From a virus, in the IMG/VR virus record IMGVR_UViG_3300007345_004370, positions 1 through 42,751 of that record: a stretch of DNA of 42,751 bases. One strand, given 5' to 3'. The position numbers and the translations under genes are program-made. Under the pieces are notes generated by a model that was not told the DNA's origin, did no database searches, and was given only the letters and a program-made list of their open reading frames with translations. This document shows positions 7,736 through 15,149 of this stretch, one piece after another. Position 1 is the stretch's first letter. Every line of letters begins with the position of its first letter.

Positions 7736-8336
7736 TAGATACACCTATGTTTTCTGTATTCTTATTTAACCATGTACCATCAACAGCTTTCTTAAACATT
7801 TCTGTAGGATGTGAGTGTATGTTAACAGAAAATACAACTCTTTCTTCCTCTAAATCTAAAGGTGTAGGTACAGCATGTAAAACTCTGCTATCAAAAAATA
7901 CAGGTGTACCATTATCATGTATCTTACTTTTTTCAAAATTAAATCTTTCTATTTCTGTATAGTTTTCTGTTGCAAATATTTGAGGTGTGAGTTCAAACTT
8001 ACCTCTTACAGGAAATAATATTGCACCCCAACGTCTGTGGTCGTAGTGTAAATTTATACCACCTGGTGGTAATTTAGAAAAGAATGCCCATGGTTTTTCA
8101 CCATGGAATGTTCTTTCTGTACTACCGACTTGATCTAAATTCATATTCTCTACAATATCTTTCCACATATTCTCATATGGTATATTTCTACACTCACTAA
8201 CATTCCATGCTACGCCTGTTCTACTAACTCCGTTTACCCAATCACTAGGTTTCAAACTATCTAATACATCTATCAACCATTGTTGATTGTAATAAATGTT
8301 ATGACATTTGACAAAGAAGTTACCTTGTTCAACCAT
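7728..8336 (-). CDS. 2OG-Fe(II)-type oxygenase, copy 4
   Basis: A 202-residue protein with PPGGINLHYDHRRWG, which gives His97-x-Asp99, then His154 in VLHAVP and Arg166 in ERVVFSVNI. It shares with copies 1 and 3 a G-x-F-x-x-TPQ-x-F segment (here RGKFELTPQIF), so these are tandem paralogs. Members of this group use Fe(II) and 2-oxoglutarate to hydroxylate side chains or small molecules in the cytoplasm. The ATG overlaps the methyltransferase stop by 8 bases, so translation is coupled. The N-terminal 50 residues vary between copies and may select the substrate. Confidence 0.75.
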   Translation of the reverse strand: MVEQGNFFVKCHNIYYNQQWLIDVLDSLKPSDWVNGVSRTGVAWNVSECRNIPYENMWKDIVENMNLDQVGSTERTFHGEKPWAFFSKLPPGGINLHYDHRRWGAILFPVRGKFELTPQIFATENYTEIERFNFEKSKIHDNGTPVFFDSRVLHAVPTPLDLEEERVVFSVNIHSHPTEMFKKAVDGTWLNKNTENIGVSND

Positions 8337-9234
8337 GTGTCATCTCCGTAAATATTCTGTACATAGGTGGTCTGTATAAATTACAATGGTCGTAATCAAC
8401 TTTGTTTATTTTTAAACCTACATGACCTGCAAGTGTATTTACAGCATGTTCAGTCCAGTTAAAGTACCATGTGTACTTCCAGTTTCTATCATAAAAATAA
8501 AACGCACTATTTTTTTGTGCATGTTCTAAATCGCCATGTATCCAAGTATGACCATGTGGGTGATCTGGTTGAAATACTTTATAGTAATTATGAACATGTG
8601 ACCATAATAATAGACCACTAGGTGCTAAACAATTCTTTAACGTCATAAAGTTTCTATATTGTTCATCATACGTATACCAGTTTTGAGGACCAAAACATAT
8701 AATTACATCCCATTTTATATCATCAGCAGGTTTAAAATCTGCTTGACTACAGATTATGTCTGCTTCTTTTCTATATGGATCAACGCCTGTAACATTATTT
8801 AAATGTTTCTTATATTCATTTACACCACAACCCATATCTAATATTGTTAAATTAGGTCTTTCTTTTTGCATTGCTTGTAATCTTTTAACAAGAGCTTCAC
8901 CTCTTATATTCCATTTGTTTGTAATAGGTTTATCGTTTACATCTTTTATTTCACCTACGACACCTGTTGTACTTGTGCCATTTTCTGCTACAAAGTAATT
9001 ACTTTGATATTGTTTATCTATTTCTTTTACGAAATCGCCCATTGTTTTATCGTGCCAATCCATTATGCCACCTAAATGTATAGGGTATTCTTTATCTCTT
9101 ACTGTCATAGAAAATTCTTTTTGACAAGCAAGAATAAAATCCATTGTAAAAGGTAATTGATTGATAGGGCTATCTACTGATATGTTCCAGTAAAATAATT
9201 CTTCTACTTTATTCCATATTAATTTGTTTATCAT
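8329..9234 (-). CDS. SAM-dependent methyltransferase
   Basis: A 301-residue class I methyltransferase. An N-terminal region of about 110 residues, perhaps for substrate, precedes a Rossmann domain with motif I ILDMGCGVNEY (about residues 131-141). An acidic VDPYRKEAD follows strand 2, and WDVIICFGPQNW sits at motif IV. The His- and Trp-rich C-terminus is unusual. The ATG at 9234 overlaps the radical SAM stop (ATGA) and has GGAG at good spacing; a TTG 12 bases earlier is rejected. It occupies in module B the place held by the peroxiredoxin-like gene in module A. Substrate unknown. Confidence 0.75.
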   Translation of the reverse strand: MINKLIWNKVEELFYWNISVDSPINQLPFTMDFILACQKEFSMTVRDKEYPIHLGGIMDWHDKTMGDFVKEIDKQYQSNYFVAENGTSTTGVVGEIKDVNDKPITNKWNIRGEALVKRLQAMQKERPNLTILDMGCGVNEYKKHLNNVTGVDPYRKEADIICSQADFKPADDIKWDVIICFGPQNWYTYDEQYRNFMTLKNCLAPSGLLLWSHVHNYYKVFQPDHPHGHTWIHGDLEHAQKNSAFYFYDRNWKYTWYFNWTEHAVNTLAGHVGLKINKVDYDHCNLYRPPMYRIFTEMTHG

Positions 9235-10895
9235 TTTATTCTCCAAGACTCACTAAATCTACCTCTAACGTGTATATCTCTGAGCCATTCCATCTTATCG
9301 TCAATAGGTCTGAAATCTTTTTTGTTGCGATCAATAATCTCATCATATTCTGGATACATTTCTTTGAACACATCAAATATATTATTCTCGGTATAGAACA
9401 AGTGAGAATAAGCTGTATCTGTATAATAATTTATATCTTTATTAAGTATCTTATATCCAATGTCTTTGTACTCATTAAGTGCTTTAAAATAATGTTCTCT
9501 AACATCTAGTTTGTGTTTCATAAATGTTTTGTTTTTAAATAGTTTTGAATATATGTCTTTAAATAATTCACTTCTATTACCATTAATTTCATAATAACAA
9601 TCAGCATGATACTTTGCTAGACCATACCAGTACATTGGTATTAAGAAACTTCTACTATAAAAGAAACCTTCAAAGACTTGATCTCTTGTCATCTTATCTG
9701 TTGCAACAGCAATCTCATCTATTACATCATTGTTATATGGCTTTGCAGTACCTTTAATATTTTGCCATATCATTTCAGGAAAACCTGTGTTAAATTCTGT
9801 ATTACTTAATCTACTTAAAGTATTAATCTGTATCATATCAAATGGTGCAGGCATGTCAACTATTTCGTGTAGACCATACTTAAATGTTTCTAAACTATCA
9901 CCAGGCAAAGGAAAGATTAATTCTGTATATGATGAAACACCTTTGTCTTTTAAATTCTTTATGATAGGTTTGAAACTCTTAATATCAAACGCATTTCTTC
10001 TATTGACATTATCTAAAGTTTCAGGATTTGTAGATTGTAAACTAAAACCAAAAGTGTCATCTACATTTGCGTCTTGCAATTTCTTTGCTAACTTCATTAT
10101 CTTTTCACCATGTGTCTTAGCCCACGTAGGCATAAATCTACCATTGAATTTACCTGCCTTCTTTTGTTCTACTACAAAATCTACAAGTTTTTCATCTCTA
10201 GGAAATATACCAAAGTTACTATCTGCTACATCTATAGCAGTTACATTTCTATCACACATCCATTTTAGTTCTTTTAAACATTTTTCTGTTTCAAACATTT
10301 GTATCTTTGTATATTTCTTATGGCCTATGTCACAGAAAGAACAAGTATAAGGACAACCTCTATTGCCTTCAAAGATTGCTCTGACTTTTTGTGTGTTGCC
10401 TTCTAGTAAACTATCAAAGAAACCATTAAGATAAGGACTAGGTATCATTTTAGGGTCGGCATATTCTGCCTCGGCTGCATTGTTAAAGTCTTTTGTAACA
10501 ACACCTGGTATGTTAAGTTCATCATCTACTAGTAATCTTCTCATTGTTTCTTCACCATAGTATGCTAACACAGCGTCTATTTCAGGATGTTTTTTACACC
10601 ATTCTGATGTATATTGTGGTTCAGGTCCACCTACAACTATTCTACATTTAGGATACTTCTTTTTTATTTCTTTCAATGCGTCATATGTTATTTTCCAGTT
10701 CCACATATAACAACTTGCAGCTATAAAATCAGGTTCAACTATATCAATCTCTTTGTTCCACCATACACCTGCAAGTTTATATTTCTTTCGTACTTCTTCA
10801 AACTGATTACAATAAGACCAGATCGTACCTACTGCTTGTGGCAGATAGGCTGCGTCTGTACCTAAAGGTATCTGTAGAAAATAGAAGTTACGCAT
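9231..10895 (-). CDS. B12-binding-domain radical SAM protein, copy 2
   Basis: A 554-residue enzyme. Residues about 1-125 look like a cobalamin-binding fold (DFIAASCYMWNW, then CRIVVGGPEPQY and YYGEETMRRLL), without the Asp-x-His-x-x-Gly lower-ligand motif, as is usual for this class. The radical SAM core starts with GNRGCPYTCSFCD; Cys181, Cys185 and Cys188 would bind the 4Fe-4S cluster. FGFSLQSTNPETL and ELIFPLPGDSLETF are typical core strands. B12-radical SAM enzymes methylate unactivated carbons or phosphorus, or rearrange rings. It is a paralog of the gene at 13232-15082 and heads the second module. The ATG at 10895 sits in an 8-base overlap. Upstream in-frame starts would add 24 unlikely residues. 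Confidence 0.85.
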   Translation of the reverse strand: MRNFYFLQIPLGTDAAYLPQAVGTIWSYCNQFEEVRKKYKLAGVWWNKEIDIVEPDFIAASCYMWNWKITYDALKEIKKKYPKCRIVVGGPEPQYTSEWCKKHPEIDAVLAYYGEETMRRLLVDDELNIPGVVTKDFNNAAEAEYADPKMIPSPYLNGFFDSLLEGNTQKVRAIFEGNRGCPYTCSFCDIGHKKYTKIQMFETEKCLKELKWMCDRNVTAIDVADSNFGIFPRDEKLVDFVVEQKKAGKFNGRFMPTWAKTHGEKIMKLAKKLQDANVDDTFGFSLQSTNPETLDNVNRRNAFDIKSFKPIIKNLKDKGVSSYTELIFPLPGDSLETFKYGLHEIVDMPAPFDMIQINTLSRLSNTEFNTGFPEMIWQNIKGTAKPYNNDVIDEIAVATDKMTRDQVFEGFFYSRSFLIPMYWYGLAKYHADCYYEINGNRSELFKDIYSKLFKNKTFMKHKLDVREHYFKALNEYKDIGYKILNKDINYYTDTAYSHLFYTENNIFDVFKEMYPEYDEIIDRNKKDFRPIDDKMEWLRDIHVRGRFSESWRIK

Positions 10896-11421
10896 TTTTG
10901 AAATTCTTTGTGTCTGTCCATATAGTTTTGTTGTCAATCTTTGCAAACAATTTATCAACCCACTCAAATAAATCCATCATCAATACCCATCTAGGTCCTG
11001 TATCAGTTAACTGTCTAGGTACAGCGTGTAACATACGTGTATTGAATATAACAGGACTATCAACTACGAATGACTCTACTGGATGATTGAATTGATCGTA
11101 AAAGTATTGAGGTGTATTTTCAAAATCACCTTTCAAAGGTATACCTAGATTGCCCCATTTGTTGTGGTCAATATGGTTTACTAACCCACCAGGTTTCACA
11201 TTACTAATAAAAAATGATGGTCTTTTAAATTCTGTATTTAGACCTTCATACAATTCATTTAGTATAGGAAACTGTTTAGGGTTTAAAGGTAGTTCTTCAA
11301 CATTCCAAAGTAAACCATTTTGATCGTACCCTTGTCTCCATGTTGCTCTTTCAGCATATTCAATTATCTCATTGAAAACGTTTTTATCGTATTGTAATTT
11401 AAATTTTTTATGATACCACAT
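10888..11421 (-). CDS. 2OG-Fe(II)-type oxygenase, copy 3
   Basis: A 177-residue protein, the shortest of the group. KPGGLVNHIDHNKWG gives His83-x-Asp85; MLHAVP gives His132; Arg144 (GPRWVLM) follows 12 residues later. It shares the KGDFENTPQYFYD segment with copies 1 and 4. The start is a one-base TAATG overlap with the upstream oxygenase. It closes the first module, and the second radical SAM gene overlaps its end by 8 bases. A full set of metal and cosubstrate ligands suggests an active enzyme; the substrate is unknown. Confidence 0.75.
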   Translation of the reverse strand: MWYHKKFKLQYDKNVFNEIIEYAERATWRQGYDQNGLLWNVEELPLNPKQFPILNELYEGLNTEFKRPSFFISNVKPGGLVNHIDHNKWGNLGIPLKGDFENTPQYFYDQFNHPVESFVVDSPVIFNTRMLHAVPRQLTDTGPRWVLMMDLFEWVDKLFAKIDNKTIWTDTKNFKNA

Positions 11422-12074
11422 TACGCATACCTATATTGTTCTATTAATCTTTCAAATAAATGTTCATCAAACTTCATACAAAATACTAACATAATAATAT
11501 CGTCCGATGTACTAAAAACTGAATGTCTTTTGTTTGCGTTAAAGAAAAACATCTGGCCATCTTTAACATCTCTAACTGTATCCTCGTATATAAACTTTAA
11601 ATCTTTTTTATCACACCTGTTAATGAAAGCAATAAATCTTATTTCATCATAACCATATTCTAATTTGTTTACATCATAGTGTTCAGGAAAATAACCACCT
11701 GTGTTTAGTTTTAGAAAGTGACATCTCCCTAACCAAGGTTTCCATGGTTCAATGAGTTTCTGTAATTCTTTTGAGTTATCATATACTTCGGTGTATTCTT
11801 TTATGTGATGATTTGTAATACTAGTACCATGTATCTTATTGTATTGTAGTAAACTATCTAAATCAGGTATACCACTTAACTTGCCATCTAAACTTGTTAC
11901 ACTTAATCCCCACCTGTTATTTGGGTTTCTTAAATTGTAAGGTTTCCATGAGTCTTTGTATGGCTCAAGGTCTTTCATTATCTGTCTAGTATTAATGTGT
12001 TGTTTCATTTGCAACCAATCACCCATAGTAGAAAGTCTTTGAAGCGCTTTGTTTGTTCTATCTACACTGCTCAT
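11421..12074 (-). CDS. 2OG-Fe(II)-like oxygenase, copy 2, without the usual Arg
   Basis: A 217-residue protein. It has NTGGYFPEHYD giving His132-x-Asp134 and KRHSVFS giving His184, as in aspartyl/asparaginyl beta-hydroxylase-like proteins. The positions 10-12 residues after the distal His, which carry Arg in all the other copies, are in DDIIMLVF and hold no Arg or Lys. Cosubstrate binding must differ, or the protein may not be a 2-oxoglutarate enzyme. The N-terminal 110 residues are longer than in its neighbours, with PWLGRCHFLKL before the core. It starts on an ATGA overlap. Confidence 0.65.
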   Translation of the reverse strand: MSSVDRTNKALQRLSTMGDWLQMKQHINTRQIMKDLEPYKDSWKPYNLRNPNNRWGLSVTSLDGKLSGIPDLDSLLQYNKIHGTSITNHHIKEYTEVYDNSKELQKLIEPWKPWLGRCHFLKLNTGGYFPEHYDVNKLEYGYDEIRFIAFINRCDKKDLKFIYEDTVRDVKDGQMFFFNANKRHSVFSTSDDIIMLVFCMKFDEHLFERLIEQYRYA

Positions 12075-12715
12075 ATAAATTTTATCCTTTTGTTTTTTTC
12101 ATTCTGTTCCCAGTTTACTAACGTACCATCTAGTAATCTTTTTTCTATATCTTCATAACTATTATGTCGCCAAGCACAAGTTATAATAATTCTATTTTTT
12201 TCTGTCTTGTTTTCTACACCATGTATTTCAGGACCTTTAAATATCCAAGGTGCAAATTCATTTGTAATATCATTTTTCTCATATGTCATTCTATACTTTT
12301 CTGTACTTCTATCAAAACTATCATAGAAAACTTGTGGACTTGTATCACTAAACTCACCTCGTATTGCAAAGTTTAAAGCAGTAGGTCTGTTTCTATCTTG
12401 GTGTGGTGGTGCACCACCTATTGCTGTTTGTGTGTACAATACAGTATCAAAAGATATTGCAGGTGTAAAAAGATTTATCAACTCATAATGAAACTCACTA
12501 AAAGGATAGTTTTTACATTCTCGTCTAGCATTAAATGCCTCTTGTACAGTCCATCTTATATGACCACAATCAAACAGATACCAATTGTTTTCGTCTATAT
12601 TCTCTAAATGATTTAATAGATATTCTCTATCGTACCAAAGAGTTTTTAGCTCACGACAATACGGTGCTGATCTTGTTTCTTCCAAGGACGTCAACCTTAT
12701 CTCTGGCGTCATCAT
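12071..12715 (-). CDS. 2OG-Fe(II)-type oxygenase, copy 1
   Basis: A 214-residue protein with AIGGAPPHQDRNRP giving His105-x-Asp107, PEIHGVEN giving His165 and NRIIITCAW giving Arg175. The RGEFSDTSPQVFYD segment aligns with copies 3 and 4. The start is uncertain. ATG at 12715 has AAAGG four bases before it, while ATG at 12727 lacks a site. Either choice overlaps the end of the peroxiredoxin-like gene by 65-77 bases, far more than elsewhere in the operon. The first 23 residues have no counterpart in the paralogs. Likely a hydroxylase of the module substrate. Confidence 0.7.
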   Translation of the reverse strand: MMTPEIRLTSLEETRSAPYCRELKTLWYDREYLLNHLENIDENNWYLFDCGHIRWTVQEAFNARRECKNYPFSEFHYELINLFTPAISFDTVLYTQTAIGGAPPHQDRNRPTALNFAIRGEFSDTSPQVFYDSFDRSTEKYRMTYEKNDITNEFAPWIFKGPEIHGVENKTEKNRIIITCAWRHNSYEDIEKRLLDGTLVNWEQNEKNKRIKFI

Positions 12716-13235
12716 TAAACCTTTCATAATTTGTTTGTATAATTTCTAAATACTTAATCATTGTATCAGCGTCTGATACTTGAAAACACGTCATAGGGTT
12801 GTGTGTAAAGTCTTCATACTTACAATGTTTCATAATTAGATTGTCTATAATCATAGCGTATCTATGACTACAATTTCCTAATCCTTCTTTACTCATACTC
12901 TCTAACATACCTATAGATGTGGCCCAATCACCATTAGGGTCAGGTAAGTTTTTTAGGTACGATAAATTTTCTGATTTGTGATATGCGTTTTGTACGTAAC
13001 AATTATCAACACTTGTAAAATATACTTCATCAATACCTAGTTCTCTTATCTTGCTGTAATAGAAGTCGTATGCTTTTAAATGTGTGGCTGCATACTCAAC
13101 AAGAAATACGCCAGGCAATCCTATTAGTAATATCTTTTTATCTTTAAATAATTCGTGTGTAGAATACCAGTTTGTGGCTGCACTATCTTTGTGCATAGTT
13201 TTTATATCTGGTATTATATCGCCAACTCTTATCAT
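12651..13235 (-). CDS. peroxiredoxin-fold protein lacking the peroxidatic Cys
   Basis: A 194-residue protein that follows the Prx5-type AhpC/TSA layout: VGDIIPD at the N-terminus, KILLIGLPGVF at the active-site strand, HLKAYDFYY in the helix, then GIDEVYFTSVDN and PDPNGDWATSIGM. Active family members have PGAFTPTCS; here the same place reads PGVFLVEYA, so the Thr and the peroxidatic Cys (expected at residue 48, which is Tyr) are missing. Four other Cys are present, none in that position. It is probably a binding or structural protein rather than a peroxidase, perhaps recruited to the pathway. The ATG at 13235 overlaps the radical SAM stop (ATGA) and has AAGGAG upstream. Confidence 0.7.
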   Translation of the reverse strand: MIRVGDIIPDIKTMHKDSAATNWYSTHELFKDKKILLIGLPGVFLVEYAATHLKAYDFYYSKIRELGIDEVYFTSVDNCYVQNAYHKSENLSYLKNLPDPNGDWATSIGMLESMSKEGLGNCSHRYAMIIDNLIMKHCKYEDFTHNPMTCFQVSDADTMIKYLEIIQTNYERFNDDARDKVDVLGRNKISTVLS

Positions 13236-15082
13236 AACATAATCTCCTTTGATTTCAAAAAACATCTCTTGGCTTTTCTTCCCCACCAGAATAAATGCTT
13301 TGAGTGGTCTACTATATCTTTATATTTATAAACGGCTACAGATACGATATTATTAACAGCGACTAATGGTTTGTTATCGTAGAACCAACTATACCAATTC
13401 TTATCAAATTGTTTTTCTGTATCATCTCTTTCGTATGTGTCAATAATGTGCTTGTTAAACTGGCACGCTTCTGATACATCTACATTATATTCTTTCTTAC
13501 ATATGTCTATAACTTCTTTATGTACCTTGTCTATGTTTTTATATAAGAAAGAAGCTGTTGCACCATTATCTTGTATATGAAAATCATCGCCACCTTCAAT
13601 AGTTCTACCCCATGTCTTATCTTCAAATAAACTTTGTTTCAAACTGTTTGTGTGATTTTTATATTCTTCATTTAGTATGCCATTACCATTTCTACTATAC
13701 TCAAATAGTTTTTTATAAAAATCTATAAATGGTACATTGTGTTCTCGGTTAAGATATGTGGCTGCAACTTGACTAACACCATGATAGTGATGAGGTATCA
13801 CAAGACCTTTAGCGAAAAAATACATGTCTATATAATCTTGTTTACTAAAACTTTTACTTTCATATGCAACATAATCAATCTCACCATTACTATCTTTAGG
13901 ATAAGTATTACCACCTGCAGGTGCAGCTGTCTTTGTATATTTGTATCCGTATTTGTTTTTATATTCAGGATCAGAAAAAGGAGTATTAGGTACAATACTC
14001 AAAGGGTGTACTGTTAACGCATGGTCACTTCCTAATTCTAGTATCTTACCTATACCTTCAATCCATGTGTCTAATGTTTCTTCAGGTAAACCTACAATTA
14101 GTTCACAATAATTATCAACACCTGCTTTATTATAGTCGCCAACAATTTGTTCTAATTTTTCATTTGCAAGATTAATTCTTTTGATTGCTTTTAATGTTTT
14201 AGGATTCATACTTTGTAAAGCAATAGTAACACCACGTCTTATCTTTGCTTCTTTATTAAGTATTTCACCCAACTCAACAATACGTTTTGGTTGTTGTTTT
14301 GCTGTACTATAATCTATCTGTCTAGGATAACCAGTTTCATTTCTACGTTTAGCGATGTGTCTTATAAAGTCAACATCTCTATTGAACATACCTACATTAC
14401 TATCACCAAAGTATAAGAAGTCAATTTTATTTTTTACAATCCAATCTATCTCACCTATTACTCTATCATAATCAAACATGGCAATCTTATTGTAATATAA
14501 ATCTTGTTGATCGCAGAAAGAACAACTATATGGACAACCTCTATTAGTTTCTATGATAGCACTATATTGTTTACCAGGTTGCATAAGACTATCCATCAAC
14601 CCACTTAAATAAGGACTTGGTATGTCGTTTAATTCTTTATCTGGTTTAGGTGGCGTATAAGAGTCTTTTGTCATTACGCCTGGGTACGTATAGTTACCTT
14701 TTAGTATTTCAGCAAATGCTCTTTCACCTGCATATGTAACTATAATATCGCATAGGTCAGTATTGTCTTCTAACCAACTTTGTTTGAATGGCACTTGTGG
14801 TCCACCCATTACTATTTTGCAATTAGGATATTTCTTTTTGACTGCTCTTGCTAACTGACAAGTTATGTCCCAGTTCCACACGTATGTTGATAATGCTAAG
14901 ATGTCAGGATTGTCAATCTTTTTTAGATAGTCCTCTACGGACTCTCTTTCAAAGAAGATGTCTCCTAATTCCCAATCTGTTACCTGTGTCTTACAATATT
15001 CCCATATGTAAGCAACACTTAACGGTAAAAAGATAGCGTCAGCAATTAGATTGTTTATTTGAGTAAAATATACCTTTTTCAA
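13232..15082 (-). CDS. B12-binding-domain radical SAM protein, copy 1
   Basis: A 616-residue first gene of the minus operon. Residues about 1-130 form a B12-binding-like region (ILALSTYVWNWD, CKIVMGGPQVPF, YAGERAFAEIL). The radical SAM core begins with TNRGCPYSCSFCD, with Cys183, Cys187 and Cys190 as cluster ligands. RGVTIALQSMNPKTL and CELIVGLPEETLDTW are core strands. A C-terminal extension of about 200 residues ends in a basic Trp-rich tail. It is paralogous to the gene at 9231-10895 (shared IPSPYL-x-G, WNW and KKKYP-x-C). The start is TTG: an in-frame TGA lies just one codon upstream and AAGGA sits seven bases before, so no longer start is possible. Reaction unknown; a methylase or rearrangement enzyme is likely. 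Confidence 0.85.
   Translation of the reverse strand: MKKVYFTQINNLIADAIFLPLSVAYIWEYCKTQVTDWELGDIFFERESVEDYLKKIDNPDILALSTYVWNWDITCQLARAVKKKYPNCKIVMGGPQVPFKQSWLEDNTDLCDIIVTYAGERAFAEILKGNYTYPGVMTKDSYTPPKPDKELNDIPSPYLSGLMDSLMQPGKQYSAIIETNRGCPYSCSFCDQQDLYYNKIAMFDYDRVIGEIDWIVKNKIDFLYFGDSNVGMFNRDVDFIRHIAKRRNETGYPRQIDYSTAKQQPKRIVELGEILNKEAKIRRGVTIALQSMNPKTLKAIKRINLANEKLEQIVGDYNKAGVDNYCELIVGLPEETLDTWIEGIGKILELGSDHALTVHPLSIVPNTPFSDPEYKNKYGYKYTKTAAPAGGNTYPKDSNGEIDYVAYESKSFSKQDYIDMYFFAKGLVIPHHYHGVSQVAATYLNREHNVPFIDFYKKLFEYSRNGNGILNEEYKNHTNSLKQSLFEDKTWGRTIEGGDDFHIQDNGATASFLYKNIDKVHKEVIDICKKEYNVDVSEACQFNKHIIDTYERDDTEKQFDKNWYSWFYDNKPLVAVNNIVSVAVYKYKDIVDHSKHLFWWGRKAKRCFLKSKEIML
13323..13330 (-). promoter_or_regulatory. 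possible internal late promoter
   Basis: A perfect TATAAATA on the minus strand lies within the 3' end of the first radical SAM gene, 88 bases before the ATG of the peroxiredoxin-like gene. It could boost the downstream oxygenase, receptor and transporter genes. It is within coding sequence of an AT-rich genome, so chance is a real alternative. Confidence 0.35.
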
Positions 15083-15149
15083 GCTTCATTCCTTAATTCT
15101 CTACTCTACCCTCTATTGATATTTATACATAAATATGTTATAATATATT
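15083..15149. promoter_or_regulatory. divergent promoter between the two large operons
   Basis: These 67 bases separate the TTG start at 15082 (minus) from the ATG at 15150 (plus). On the minus strand a perfect TATAAATA (15127 to 15120) would start transcription near 15114, giving a leader with AAGGA before the TTG. On the plus strand CATAAATA (15128-15135, one mismatch) and a sigma-70-like TATAAT (15139-15144) would start transcription at or just before the ATG, so the first plus gene may have an almost leaderless message; no ribosome-binding site is visible there. There is no room for a cobalamin riboswitch, which needs about 200 bases. Confidence 0.6.

Noticed and set aside
9730-10350. 206-residue plus-strand open frame opposite a radical SAM gene
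   Set aside because: It lies fully inside the minus-strand gene with CxxxCxxC and core strands; its translation is Cys/Phe/Ile-rich without family motifs.
15083-15149. Cobalamin riboswitch controlling the BtuB-like operon
   Set aside because: The gap is 67 bases, a cobalamin riboswitch needs about 200, and no B12-box-like sequence is visible. The gap before the receptor gene itself is only 8 bases.
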